Assembly: GCF_039543225.1 (NCBI RefSeq)
Contig: NZ_BAABJI010000001.1
Span: forward strand, 89,193-153,192
Source: Mucilaginibacter defluvii
GTDB lineage: Bacteria; Bacteroidota; Bacteroidia; Sphingobacteriales; Sphingobacteriaceae
Direction of reading: 5' to 3'
Length of the DNA stretch: 64,000 nt
The notes beneath the pieces are model-generated. The model worked only from the letters and a program-made list of their open reading frames with translations. It did not search any database and was not told where the DNA came from. The position numbers and the translations under genes are program-made. This document shows positions 1-9,515 of this stretch, in pieces (the stretch's first letter is position 1; every line of letters begins with the position of its first letter).

Positions 1-8
1 ACTTTACT

Positions 9-39
9 AAAGCCCCTTTCAGCAATGAGAGGGGCTTTT
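9..39 (+). terminator. Rho-independent terminator of a gene left of the window
   Basis: A GC-rich stem (AAAGCCCCTTTC pairing with GAGAGGGGCTTT across a short loop) ends in a T-run. The gene it serves lies before the window and presumably reads rightward. Confidence 0.7.
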
Positions 40-40
40 T

Positions 41-686
41 GCGTTTTATGCTCTTTTCAAGTAAAATTGAGTTCATAAGTAATATTTAACTACTGCCAAC
101 CAATCTATTTTAAGTTAAAGCTCATTGACCAGCTTTAATTTAAAATTCCAAATACATACAATAGTTTATACATCTAACTTTGGAATGAGCAAATCCGAAT
201 AAATGAACTTTTCTATTCCAACTGGAATGATTTTTAACGTTAACAATTGCTTTGAACACCAACTTTATTGCATGAATCTGTTTGCCAAATGCAAGGCTCA
301 TCTAAGACATATTCCTTTATGTGTATTGATAAGCAATGCTCATAGTTAAAATTACCCGGAGCATCCTTAATATATTCCGCCTCTGATAGAAATAGCGTTT
401 TTTTTATTAGATGACGAAAAATAGTAAACTTCAACGTCCACGCCTTTGCTACCTTTAATTTTATAGTTTTTAGGCAAGCTTATAGTGATAACCCATCTCA
501 ACTATGTTGGTTAACTAACGAGTCAATAAAACCTTGGCAGAATGAATGTATTGGGATGTTAAGTTTTTGTTATGATTACAATTACGGGTTGTAATTAATA
601 TAAGAACTGATGAAATTGTTAATAAGGAAAGGCACTTCATATCCAAATTATGGATTTATGTTTGCGATTAAAAGGATGGTAAACTA
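41..686. other. AT-rich gap without a convincing gene
   Basis: The stretch is AT-rich. A 64-codon open frame on the minus strand (434 to 240) has no recognisable family, no ribosome-binding site and no conserved neighbour, so I do not call it a gene. It could be decayed sequence. No tRNA, repeat array or strong promoter is visible. Confidence 0.5.
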
Positions 687-2240
687 TTACTTGATCCTAT
701 ACAGTTCCCAATCAGGTGTTTCATAAACCTTTTGCACCAGCATCCCAGGGTCGTTACTGCGCATAAAGTTAAAATAGGTATTATTAAGTTGGGTATAGCC
801 CTTTGCCCGGTTTGAAGTGCTTGCGACTAATATATAGCTTACATAGCCCCTCGGCGTTTCAATGGCAGTTAAAAACTTGTCCTGATAAGGCATTACCAGT
901 TTTTGTATATTGTTTACAAAGGCAACTATAGGGTATGCTATCGCGTCGTCAGTCATGATAAGCGTATTGTCGGGCAAGGCATTAATGTAATTCGCTATAT
1001 CCTGGTTCTGCTCCTGATCACTATTTTCAGTAGGCTTGCTGAGCATAGCCATAAAGTTCTGTTCGTCGGCGATAGGCGAACGGTTTAAAAAGTAAAAGCC
1101 GGTAAATATCTGTATGGCCATGCCCGCTCCCATCAAAATCTTAAGCATTTTCTTATCCTTGAATGATTCCAGCCGGAATATGATACACAGCAACGCCAAT
1201 ACAAGAAATATAAGGTAGAACTCATGCGCGATATAAATCTTATCGTACTTTAACCTTAAAAATTCAATGAAGGCAAATGGGGTAAGCAGTGTTAATGCCT
1301 GGTAGGTATTCTGCCTGTACATATAAAGTGCCAGCAAAATAAGCGGACTATACATGATCATTTTTAGCGATAGCAGAACTGCTGAATCGGGTATTTTATA
1401 GGTGTTGCTGCTTGTTATCTCGTCAAAATTTATCTTATCTACCAATACGTTCCAGGTGGCGTAAGGGCTTTCAATAAAGTAATTCAGATCATTGGCATGC
1501 GTTAGGTTCAACAATTTATAACATACTATTGATGCTATTGGGAGGATAAAGATGATGATATAAAGCGCAAAGGTTTTTGATATAAGCTTACGCCGCAGCG
1601 AGGGGTTATTAAAGCTTAAAAACAAGCGGAATATTGATTCTTTCTCGCCCAGATTCAAACTCTTCAGCGTGATAGACAATACCAGTGGTATAAAGAACAG
1701 CGTAAGCCATATAAACCGGTAATCGCAAAAAGTAAGTGTTACCAAACACATACTTGCTAAGGATACGTGATAGGTAGTATTTGATCGGTAGAACTTGAGG
1801 ATATTTAAGAAGAATAAGTAAAAGAAAGTCAGTACGAGGTAGATACCCTTTCCGGCGGTAGCGGTATACAACATTCCGGGATGAAAGAGGAACAATACTA
1901 CAAGCAACACCAGGTAAAAATTATCTTTCACCGTTTTTAATAACGTGGCCGATATCAGGTAAAATAAAATTGCCGTGCCTATGGCCGACGCAATTACTGG
2001 GGCCAACAGGTAGTTTATACTCGTAAAAATAAAGGTTGAGTAAAACGGAATAATGGGTGCTGTTAAGCCCATTACTTTAAGCCTGTTACCCAAGCCCTCG
2101 AAAACTATTTTCGATTTTTCGATATAGAATAAAGCCTCGGCATTGTAATAGCCGAGCTTATTAAAATACACGCCTAATACCAGGTAGTAAGCACCCAGCA
2201 AAACAGTTATCAGTAAAAGTAAGGTCGATCTCTTTATCAT
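687..2240 (-). CDS. Polytopic membrane protein of the polysaccharide operon (GT-C-like)
   Basis: The 517-residue product is hydrophobic for about its first 400 residues (roughly ten or more membrane segments, the first at about 6-26). It ends in a soluble domain of about 110 residues containing LPDNTLIMTDDA. That layout, many membrane spans and then a small extracytoplasmic domain, resembles GT-C glycosyltransferases and PMT/ArnT-like proteins, but no diagnostic catalytic motif is obvious. Its ATG overlaps the TGA of the upstream GT2 gene by four bases (ATGA), so the two are translationally coupled. By context it probably helps modify or export the polymer made by the synthase. The family assignment is inference. 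Confidence 0.65.
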   Translation of the reverse strand: MIKRSTLLLLITVLLGAYYLVLGVYFNKLGYYNAEALFYIEKSKIVFEGLGNRLKVMGLTAPIIPFYSTFIFTSINYLLAPVIASAIGTAILFYLISATLLKTVKDNFYLVLLVVLFLFHPGMLYTATAGKGIYLVLTFFYLFFLNILKFYRSNTTYHVSLASMCLVTLTFCDYRFIWLTLFFIPLVLSITLKSLNLGEKESIFRLFLSFNNPSLRRKLISKTFALYIIIFILPIASIVCYKLLNLTHANDLNYFIESPYATWNVLVDKINFDEITSSNTYKIPDSAVLLSLKMIMYSPLILLALYMYRQNTYQALTLLTPFAFIEFLRLKYDKIYIAHEFYLIFLVLALLCIIFRLESFKDKKMLKILMGAGMAIQIFTGFYFLNRSPIADEQNFMAMLSKPTENSDQEQNQDIANYINALPDNTLIMTDDAIAYPIVAFVNNIQKLVMPYQDKFLTAIETPRGYVSYILVASTSNRAKGYTQLNNTYFNFMRSNDPGMLVQKVYETPDWELYRIK

Positions 2241-4081
2241 TTTACAATGTTAACCGGGCTGCTCATTTTACTTAAACCATGATTGGTTTTTTCCCAGTAA
2301 AAAGGATTAACTATTAACTGGTACAAACCTTTATAAGCCGCTACCGAATGCAGCATCCAATACACCGGGTTTGCTACGGCAAATAATATCAACTCGTAAA
2401 ACCTGCGCTTAAATACGGCCATCATATTTACGTAGATCATCAGGATGTTGCCTACCATAAGGTTGAATATAGACATAAACAACACCCAATCCGGAAACAG
2501 TGTACGGATCGTTGATAGGTCAAACAGTATGTAATTTAAAAATATGATGAGCAATAACGGGTAAACCAAAAAGGTTATGGGCGTTGCGCCGATAAAAAAG
2601 CTGAACCCTAAAAACCCTTTTAAGCCGATCTTGCGATAGAGCGCTATCGGGTCGCGCATGTGTACGAGGTAGGTTTGCATGTAGCCCTTTATCCAGCGCG
2701 AGCGCTGGCGTATCCAGTTAAACGGCTCGTTGTTAGCTTCCTCGTATGTAGTTGAGTTTACTACCGCTATCTTATATCCCTTGGCATAGGCACGCACCCC
2801 TAAGTCGGCATCCTCGGTTACGTTAAACGGATCCCAGGCGCCTAATTCTATCAGGTTTTCCATTTTAAAGTGATTGCTGGTACCACCCAGCGGAATCGGA
2901 ATATCAAGCGTATCTAAACCTGGCAGCATGTAATCAAACCAATATGAATACTCCAGCGTGAACATGCGTGTCAAAAAGTTCTCATTACGGTTAAAGTAAT
3001 TAAGCGAACATTGCACACAGATAAAATGCTCCGGCAGTTTAGTAAAAAGGGCTACAACTTTTTTTAATTGATCCGTATCCGGAATATCCTCAGCATCATA
3101 AATGGTCAGGAATTTACCGCGCGAAAAATGCAGGCCGTAGTTACACGCTTTTGGCTTGGTCTTCGGCATATGGAATGGTACCACAATTACCTCGAACGTA
3201 GCTGGGAAATCCAGGTTACGTACCGCGTTCAAGGTTTTGTCATCGTCCTCTTCAATCAACAATTTAATATCCAGCTGTTCGCGCGGGTAATCAATACTCT
3301 GCAGGTTCCAAATCAGCTTTTTAATTAGCTTATCCTCTTTATAAACCGGAAGGTGTATGGTGTAAACCGGCAATTCATCCGTCACTACATCTCGTACTTC
3401 CTGGTTTGTTACCGCCTGGTGCAGTTCAAACCTTGAGCCCACCAACGCCAAAAAGAGCTTGAACGATATGGCGATCAGAAAGAAGAAACTCAATATTACG
3501 TTGATGGTGATAGAGGTATTTTTAAAGTTAAGCACAAGGCCTACGCAAATGATGCCCACCAATCCAAATAAAAAAATAAGCTGCTTGGATGTAAAAGTAA
3601 CCCTTGCTGAATTAGCGGGGTCGCGGTGCATCAGTTCAAAAACGGCCGACTTAACATATTTTTCGCCCAGCAACCTATGGCTCATCCAGGTAATTTCCAG
3701 GTCTGACGCTACGATTATCTCGGGTTCCATATCGTAAGTGAACCGTACAAAATCAATAAATAGCTGATCGGTAGGGTCGGCCATTAAGGTTATGAGTTTG
3801 CCGTCCTGCACGCGCAAGGGTAACGCAACATGATCATTGGCCAGCTTGAGTTCTATTTTGCTTAGTATCTCGGCATCGTGCTTTTCTTCACGTACCTCGT
3901 TCAGAATGATTCCGGCGTTTACAAGCGAACGCTCGTAATTTTTACGGGAAATATAACCAAAGTTGAGTGCTACTTTTATAAAAGCCTGCCCCAATGTTGC
4001 CGAAAGCTTCTCAATGCTTTCACGGTCGGCCCGGGTTATAAAACCATCGGTAATCAGTAGCTCGGCAACAGAGGTTATCAT
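2237..4081 (-). CDS. Cellulose-synthase-like GT2 glycosyltransferase with N-terminal MshEN/GspE-N-like domain
   Basis: This 614-residue protein probably polymerises an exopolysaccharide at the inner membrane. Residues 1 to about 150 resemble the GspE/MshE N-terminal domain (LGQAFIKVAL, then ALPLRVQDGKLITLMADPTD). Two membrane segments follow at about 165-185 and 190-214. The GT2 catalytic domain then shows the processive-synthase signature: DAED (metal and UDP-sugar binding), TEDADLG (catalytic TED) and QRSRWIKGY (QxxRW). Three or four C-terminal membrane segments (about 487-590) would form the translocation channel. No PilZ domain is seen. The upstream BcsB-like gene supports a cellulose-synthase-type complex, but the sugar polymer cannot be told from sequence. 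Confidence 0.88.
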   Translation of the reverse strand: MITSVAELLITDGFITRADRESIEKLSATLGQAFIKVALNFGYISRKNYERSLVNAGIILNEVREEKHDAEILSKIELKLANDHVALPLRVQDGKLITLMADPTDQLFIDFVRFTYDMEPEIIVASDLEITWMSHRLLGEKYVKSAVFELMHRDPANSARVTFTSKQLIFLFGLVGIICVGLVLNFKNTSITINVILSFFFLIAISFKLFLALVGSRFELHQAVTNQEVRDVVTDELPVYTIHLPVYKEDKLIKKLIWNLQSIDYPREQLDIKLLIEEDDDKTLNAVRNLDFPATFEVIVVPFHMPKTKPKACNYGLHFSRGKFLTIYDAEDIPDTDQLKKVVALFTKLPEHFICVQCSLNYFNRNENFLTRMFTLEYSYWFDYMLPGLDTLDIPIPLGGTSNHFKMENLIELGAWDPFNVTEDADLGVRAYAKGYKIAVVNSTTYEEANNEPFNWIRQRSRWIKGYMQTYLVHMRDPIALYRKIGLKGFLGFSFFIGATPITFLVYPLLLIIFLNYILFDLSTIRTLFPDWVLFMSIFNLMVGNILMIYVNMMAVFKRRFYELILFAVANPVYWMLHSVAAYKGLYQLIVNPFYWEKTNHGLSKMSSPVNIVK

Positions 4082-4101
4082 TGTATGTATAGAAAAAGTT
4101 T

Positions 4102-4130
4102 GCCCGGTTACAGGATAAGCGTAACCGGGC
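4102..4130 (-). terminator. Intercistronic hairpin between the bcsB-like and GT2 genes
   Basis: A perfect 10-bp stem (GCCCGGTTAC / GTAACCGGGC, 9-nt loop) lies in the 63-nt gap between the BcsB-like stop and the GT2 start. Read on the minus strand it is followed by AAACTTTTTC, a short T-run. It could be a leaky terminator that lowers synthase expression, or an mRNA-stabilising hairpin. Confidence 0.55.
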
Positions 4131-4144
4131 TTAAAGCTTTATAA

Positions 4145-6226
4145 TTATTCGTTAAACAGATCCTGAGAGCTTTGTACCCGTGAACGCACGTAAAGAAATG
4201 ATACCAGGATAAGTACCAGTATACCTAACAAAATGTACAGGTTGTAACTTTCCCAAAACTGCGCCAGTCCGCTTTTGGTATCTACATACTCCAGGTTCTC
4301 ACTTGACTTATTGATGTTGAACAGGTATTTGTTAGCGTTAACATCGGCAATACAAACGTTGCTTGAAAGGGTTGATAATTGCTCGGTAATAGAGCGTGAT
4401 ACAGCCAGGAATGCCTCTGCCGGATGTTTCCCCGTAGCGGTAAGCACTAAGGTTGCGTTGTTGCTGCGGCCGTAAAAAATTTGTGCCAAACCGTTTGATA
4501 CACTGTCAGACAATGAATAAACTACCTTGTTGTTTTCAGCATTGTACAAGCGGAATTTTTGGTTGAACTTGATCGGTGCATCCGGAAAATCATCCATCAG
4601 TTTATCATCCTTTGAAAGCAGCGCTACCACGTTGTATTTCTTCAGATCGCCTGCCTCAACAGCGTCAGAGTAAACTATCTCAGGAAAGTTGTTTGCGTTG
4701 ATGTTGTTGTTCAACTCATAGATGATCTCACCAAGAGCGGCGGCCGCATACTTTGCATAGTTTTTACTTACGATCAGGCGGGTTGAACCGCTGTTAAACG
4801 CTTCCGGATATTGATAGAAACTAAGGTCGTTTGTGATGAACGGATTTTTTGAGGCCAGGTACGATTTATCAACGTCAATTTCGCAAAAGAAGTTGGTAAA
4901 GCTATTGGCACAATTACCGCTGCTCGGATAAAACCTGAACTCAGCTTCAAGCGTATTGTATTTGTGGTGCTGATAGCGGTTAATGGTTACAGCGGTGTTT
5001 AATTTACCCGATGCATCCAGTTTTTCGCTGCTAATCAATAACCCGTTCAAATAGATGTTGAAAAAGCCACGGTCGCCCGGGTTCAGGCTGCTGTAAATGC
5101 CGGCAAAACGTATCTCAACCTCTTTAGGTGTAAAGCTAAAATCGCTGTTCTTAAAGTTGTATACGGTTTTCAGTGAACCTATGCCCGACATGAAGTTGCT
5201 TGCGCCCCCCAATTGCTTTAACGATAGCTTCGACCGGCTTTCGTCGACGTTTTGAAAGAAGCTGTTTTGGGCATCATTTATCAGCAGGTAGTCGCCGTAC
5301 GTGGAGTTAAGCACATTCATATTACCCAGGGCGGTAATCGCTTTTTCGTAACCGGTATCATCGCCGCCCGATACAAAAAGTATCTCATTAGGTACAACGC
5401 TTGTTGATACCGTTTTAACCGGTACGTTTTTACCGCGTACATCAACCATGGTAGTTAATGTATCGGTAAGGCTGGTTATGCTTTTGTGCAGGTAAAGCAT
5501 GCCCTGGCTGCCTTGCGGATTCACCTTTACCAAGCGACGTTGTGCTTCCGGCAATTGCGAAACCTCGCCAACCATAATGTAATTCTTTACACTGTCGGGT
5601 AATTTGCCTGCTTCATAAACATGAATTTCTTTTGAGGAAGTACGCTTTAAGCGCGCGTAAGCCCATGCCACGGCTTTCAAGTCATGCAGTGATGGATTGT
5701 TCGGGAAAACAATAGCACGTTTTGAATCAAAGCAGTTGCTGATGTTTACGTTGTTGAAAAAGTTTTTATTGCTCTTGATGAGCGACAGGTAAGAGTTTCC
5801 TTTTACCTTGATCCACATAGCCGGATTATCCAGGTCGCGACATTTATCGTTACTGATGGTAGCGACGGTCTTGATCTGTAATTTTAGATATTTTTCGGGC
5901 GACAAATCACTCCGCGACAGGTTGATAACCACTTTCTGTATGGAGTCACGTGTCAATCTCGAACTAATGATCGGCTGATCATTTATCAGGATATTGATAA
6001 AAGAGTTCTCTTTGATCAGCGCCTGCGATGGTTCAAAATACAACACCAGTTTGCTGCCGTTCATCTCAACCAGCGGACTTATCCGCAAAAAGTAGGATGT
6101 TGCGCCGTTCATGCCGTAAATGGCATTATCCGGATGCCCCATTGATTTGAATGACACAATACTCTGTGCCCTTACAGCGGTTGATAGTACAAGTAAAAAG
6201 GCTAAGAAGGTTAAAACTCTCTTCAT
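4145..6226 (-). CDS. BcsB-like periplasmic subunit of the polysaccharide synthase
   Basis: The 693-residue protein has a cleavable signal peptide (about 1-20, ending VRAQ), a large extracytoplasmic region and one C-terminal membrane anchor at about 664-686. This is the topology of BcsB, which anchors to and guides the polymer from the BcsA synthase. Segments such as KENSFINILINDQPI and CRDLDNPAMWIKV fit the BcsB (PF03170) carbohydrate-binding repeats. It starts 16 nt after the sensor kinase gene and is followed by the GT2 synthase. No BcsC or BcsZ gene is present, so the export route across the outer membrane is not in the window. BcsB is a family match made by eye, not a proof of cellulose. 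Confidence 0.78.
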   Translation of the reverse strand: MKRVLTFLAFLLVLSTAVRAQSIVSFKSMGHPDNAIYGMNGATSYFLRISPLVEMNGSKLVLYFEPSQALIKENSFINILINDQPIISSRLTRDSIQKVVINLSRSDLSPEKYLKLQIKTVATISNDKCRDLDNPAMWIKVKGNSYLSLIKSNKNFFNNVNISNCFDSKRAIVFPNNPSLHDLKAVAWAYARLKRTSSKEIHVYEAGKLPDSVKNYIMVGEVSQLPEAQRRLVKVNPQGSQGMLYLHKSITSLTDTLTTMVDVRGKNVPVKTVSTSVVPNEILFVSGGDDTGYEKAITALGNMNVLNSTYGDYLLINDAQNSFFQNVDESRSKLSLKQLGGASNFMSGIGSLKTVYNFKNSDFSFTPKEVEIRFAGIYSSLNPGDRGFFNIYLNGLLISSEKLDASGKLNTAVTINRYQHHKYNTLEAEFRFYPSSGNCANSFTNFFCEIDVDKSYLASKNPFITNDLSFYQYPEAFNSGSTRLIVSKNYAKYAAAALGEIIYELNNNINANNFPEIVYSDAVEAGDLKKYNVVALLSKDDKLMDDFPDAPIKFNQKFRLYNAENNKVVYSLSDSVSNGLAQIFYGRSNNATLVLTATGKHPAEAFLAVSRSITEQLSTLSSNVCIADVNANKYLFNINKSSENLEYVDTKSGLAQFWESYNLYILLGILVLILVSFLYVRSRVQSSQDLFNE

Positions 6227-6242
6227 CGGGTTGTATTGTATA

Positions 6243-7589
6243 TTAGTTAATAGCGTAAAATTCTATTCTGAAATAGTTGCCGTTATCATCACTGCGATAA
6301 TAAATCTCGCCGCCCATTTCCTGCGTCATCAGCTTGGCGATGGAAAGGCCCAGGCCCAGCCTGCTTTCATGCACCGCGCCCACATCATTAAGGGTTTTCA
6401 GTTTGTTGAACATCATATCCAGCTCCTGCTGGCCTATGGCAATGCCCTCGTCAATAATCTCGAACACGAATTTTTGGCGTTGCAGGCTGGTGACTATCTT
6501 AATGTTGTTATTAGTTTGCGAAAACTTAATAGCGTTTGATAACAGGTTTTGAAAAACCTGGCCGGTAAACACGCGGTCGAGCCTTACATTTAGCGGTAAC
6601 TTCAAAATATTATCAATCAGGTGTATATTTTTCATGTGGGCAGTTTCCTGCAGGCCTTTAAAAACATACTGCACTTCCTGGTTTGCGTCAAATATCTCCA
6701 GGTTGAATTTGATCTCCGGCGACGATATCTCTTTTACGTCCATCAGCTTGTTCAGCATGTACTGCATCTTCTCGGCCGACTCAGTGATGTATCCAACAAA
6801 TTCTTTCTGGTCATTGCTTAGGCGGTAATCTTCCTCTTTCACCATGTTGTTACTCATAATGATGGAACCGATCAGGTTTTTAAGGTCGTGGCCAGCAATA
6901 TTTATAAAGCTGTTCTTCTGTTCATCAAGCTTGCGCAGCTGTGCGTACTGCATATCAATAATATTGTTCTTTTCATTGATATCCTGGTATTGGGCTTTAA
7001 GCTGATCGTTTGATTTTTCGATCAATATCTGCGCTTGTACCTCGCGTACAAGCACTTTGTACCGCGCGTGCGGAATAATGGTTGAAATAACTACAATAAC
7101 GAAAAAGAACTGGCCGCCGTTATTTACCAGCAGGTCGATAGTATACTCGCTGAAGCCGTTAAAAAATATCGCTAAAAACAAAAAGGCAGCCAGCGCCTGG
7201 ATAATAGAGTTAAGCGCTTCCCAAAATACCTGCAGGTTAAAAAACAGGATAATGGCGGCGTAAAGCAAAAAATAAATGTTTATGGATTCAATATTAACGA
7301 GGTTACATAATAGCGCGGTTGTTATCGAGAGGATAAAAAGAACCGCGTGCAGCAGTATACGGTAGTTTTTTTTATGTGCCTGAAAGTAGTTGTAAAGCAT
7401 GTAGATCACAAAAACCGAGGTTAGGCGCACAATCAGAAAACTTACCCAGAACTGGTTTGCGTATATAAAGTCGACGATGCTAAAAAGCGGGTATAAAAAA
7501 ATAACCGTCCACACGATTATATTGGTTTGATACCAGGCCTTTTTTAAAACCTCTTTGGAGAACTCCTCTTTGGTGATCTTTAAAAACAT
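6243..7589 (-). CDS. Membrane sensor histidine kinase of the polysaccharide operon
   Basis: Residues 20-175 form about six membrane segments with almost no periplasmic loop, so it probably senses a signal within the membrane. A coiled linker (about 180-225) leads to the HisKA domain with phospho-acceptor His234 (NIAGHDLKNL). The ATPase domain shows the N box (NLLSNAIKFS) and a clear G2 box (LGLGLSIAK). The G1 box reads DEGIAIG rather than DxGxG, so nucleotide affinity may be altered. It is the first gene of the operon, 16 nt upstream of the BcsB-like gene, so it may control polymer synthesis. No partner response regulator is adjacent. Confidence 0.85.
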   Translation of the reverse strand: MFLKITKEEFSKEVLKKAWYQTNIIVWTVIFLYPLFSIVDFIYANQFWVSFLIVRLTSVFVIYMLYNYFQAHKKNYRILLHAVLFILSITTALLCNLVNIESINIYFLLYAAIILFFNLQVFWEALNSIIQALAAFLFLAIFFNGFSEYTIDLLVNNGGQFFFVIVVISTIIPHARYKVLVREVQAQILIEKSNDQLKAQYQDINEKNNIIDMQYAQLRKLDEQKNSFINIAGHDLKNLIGSIIMSNNMVKEEDYRLSNDQKEFVGYITESAEKMQYMLNKLMDVKEISSPEIKFNLEIFDANQEVQYVFKGLQETAHMKNIHLIDNILKLPLNVRLDRVFTGQVFQNLLSNAIKFSQTNNNIKIVTSLQRQKFVFEIIDEGIAIGQQELDMMFNKLKTLNDVGAVHESRLGLGLSIAKLMTQEMGGEIYYRSDDNGNYFRIEFYAIN

Positions 7590-8140
7590 TACGCTTAGTT
7601 GAATAATTAGGGGGTAACAGGTTTAGTGTTTATAATAAACGTGTTAGTATGATTACCGGTTTATTGGCCAGGGCTCACAGTTGCACAATAACAAAAAGTA
7701 CTCCAAATAGGTGAATGAGTATGCGCTTGAAACCGTAATGCGGCAGGTATATCATGCTTATAACCGATTAGTGTTGTAAGGCTTTGCCCTATTTATTACA
7801 TAAATAAATACATGTGTTTAGCTAAAAAGCAATGTTTAATGCTTGTTTAAGAACTTGTGTTAAACTAAACCGCACTTGGTTTGTATATATAACAAGTGTT
7901 ATTTATAAGATATTTATTTTATCAACAAATAATAAGTTAACGGCTTATAACATAACTGGGGTGGGATTATATAAATAATCGGGGTAATTTTTCCATGTTT
8001 TGCGGAAAAATTTGCCTGCTGTTAACATTTGTTAGCATCTGCCAGTAGCGTTTTTTGCTAAAAATGATGTTAGTCACACCACTTAAAAACATGCTGTTTA
8101 GTTAGTTAATTTAGCTAACTTTACGCCCTAATTGTTAATT
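7590..8140. other. AT-rich divergent spacer
   Basis: The spacer separates the sensor-kinase operon (leftward) from the desaturase gene (rightward). The left half shows nothing clear. The right end holds the desaturase promoter and palindrome, listed separately. No open frame of interest was found. Confidence 0.5.
8100..8124 (+). promoter_or_regulatory. Candidate promoter -7 box inside a palindrome, desaturase gene
   Basis: A near-perfect 21-bp palindrome (arms AGTTAGTTAA and TTAGCTAACT, 8100-8120) overlaps TAACTTTAC (8116-8124), which approximates the Bacteroidota -7 element TAnnTTTG. The first codon is about 17 nt downstream. A dimeric repressor bound here would block the promoter. The -33 element is not convincing. 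Confidence 0.4.
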
Positions 8141-9121
8141 ATGAGATTTTTTGAAGAAAAGAGAAGTGAAGTAATGAAGCATATTGAAAAATACATGCTC
8201 GAAAAGATGCATGATTTTTTAAAGCCGATAGATACTATCTGGCAACCTGCTGATTTATTACCTGATTCTTCACGAGATACTTTTTTTAATGAGATAAAAG
8301 AACTTCAGGAAAGCGCCCAGGGTTTATCTTATGACCTTATTGCGGTATTGATAGGCGACACCATTACCGAGGAGGCGCTTCCTACTTACGAATCGTGGTT
8401 GACCATGGTCGACGGCGTATCGAAAGATGAAGAGGGTGGCTGGATGAAATGGACCCGCTACTGGACCGCTGAGGAAAACCGTCACGGCGATTTGCTGAAT
8501 AAATATCTTTACCTCTCCGGTCGGGTGAATATGCGTATGATGGAGGTATCAACGCAATACCTGATAGCTGACGGGTTTGACATAGGTACCGGTACCGATC
8601 CGTACCGCAACTTTATTTATACATCCTTCCAGGAATTAGCTACCAACGTTTCGCACCGCCGTGTGGCATCGCAGGCTAAAAAACAAGGCGATACCCTGCT
8701 TTCAAAAATGTGTGGCGTTATTGCGGCTGATGAGGCGCGCCATGCCAAAGCATACAAATACTTTATCGAAAAGATATTCGAGGTAGACGCGAGTGAAGCT
8801 ATGCTGGCCTTTGAGGATATGATGCGCAAAAAGATTGTTATGCCGGCGCACTTCTTACGCGAGGTTGGGCTTAAAATAGGCCAAACCTTCGGCCACTTTA
8901 CCGATGCTGCCCAGCGTTTGGGTATATATACCGCTGTTGATTATGTGGATATCCTGAAGGAATTGATTGAGGATTGGCATATTGAAAGCGTTACCGATTT
9001 AAGTGCCGAAGCAGAAAAAGCCCGCGATTACATTATGAAATTGCCTGAGCGCTTACTGCGCGTGGCCGAGCGTATGAAAAACCCGATGCTCGAATATAAA
9101 TTTACCTGGATAAACGGCTAA
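8141..9121 (+). CDS. Acyl-[acyl-carrier-protein] desaturase (soluble diiron type)
   Basis: The enzyme introduces a double bond into an acyl chain carried on ACP, giving unsaturated membrane fatty acids. The 326-residue product carries the FA_desaturase_2 (plant stearoyl-ACP desaturase type) diiron ligands: E-E-N-R-H at 111-115 and D-E-A-R-H at 197-201, with a further Glu in FQELAT near 165. It has no membrane segments or transit peptide, so it is a cytosolic enzyme needing reduced ferredoxin and oxygen. The ATG at 8141 is preferred over an in-frame TTG nine bases upstream. The stop overlaps by two bases the stop of the convergent gene. The palindrome over its promoter suggests repression by a fatty-acid-responsive regulator (inference). 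Confidence 0.92.
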   Translation: MRFFEEKRSEVMKHIEKYMLEKMHDFLKPIDTIWQPADLLPDSSRDTFFNEIKELQESAQGLSYDLIAVLIGDTITEEALPTYESWLTMVDGVSKDEEGGWMKWTRYWTAEENRHGDLLNKYLYLSGRVNMRMMEVSTQYLIADGFDIGTGTDPYRNFIYTSFQELATNVSHRRVASQAKKQGDTLLSKMCGVIAADEARHAKAYKYFIEKIFEVDASEAMLAFEDMMRKKIVMPAHFLREVGLKIGQTFGHFTDAAQRLGIYTAVDYVDILKELIEDWHIESVTDLSAEAEKARDYIMKLPERLLRVAERMKNPMLEYKFTWING

Positions 9122-9435
9122 ATCTGTGGTGCGGTAGCGCCAAGGTGCTTAACAAAAAGCTCGTCTAGAACGGACTCAAGGGTAAGCGCGTTTACATCGT
9201 CAACGTAATGTTCTGATTTTGCTACTTCCAGCGTTTGGCTGCCTGTGGGTGTTAGCTTAAATAAAAATCCGTCGTATAAACCGGGTTTTTGTATCACAAT
9301 GCTCTGCCCGTCCTTCAATATATCAAAATCAATCTCAACCTTTCGGTGATCGGCAAACTGCCTGTTCAGGTTTGCCTTTAAATATTGGTACAAGTCATCA
9401 ATCAATACCGGCTTTGCTGTGTTTATAATTTTCAT
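9118..9435 (-). CDS. Small hypothetical protein
   Basis: The 105-residue product has no signal peptide, membrane segment, Cys cluster or known motif that I recognise. It appears soluble, of mixed alpha/beta character, with a middle segment GLYDGFLFKLTPTG. It faces the desaturase tail to tail, its TAG overlapping the desaturase TAA, and diverges from the aldo/keto reductase gene. Codon use looks like that of its neighbours, which supports a real gene. Function unknown. Confidence 0.6.
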   Translation of the reverse strand: MKIINTAKPVLIDDLYQYLKANLNRQFADHRKVEIDFDILKDGQSIVIQKPGLYDGFLFKLTPTGSQTLEVAKSEHYVDDVNALTLESVLDELFVKHLGATAPQI

Positions 9436-9515
9436 AACCTGCTTTTGTGGGTTAGTTTTGTTGATAATACAACTTTACACAGGTTTATAATGTTTTACAC
9501 AAATCATCAGCTTAT

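Noticed and set aside
240..434. 64-codon minus-strand open frame in the first AT-rich gap
   Set aside because: No family resemblance, no ribosome-binding site and no signal features; AT-rich sequence yields such frames by chance.
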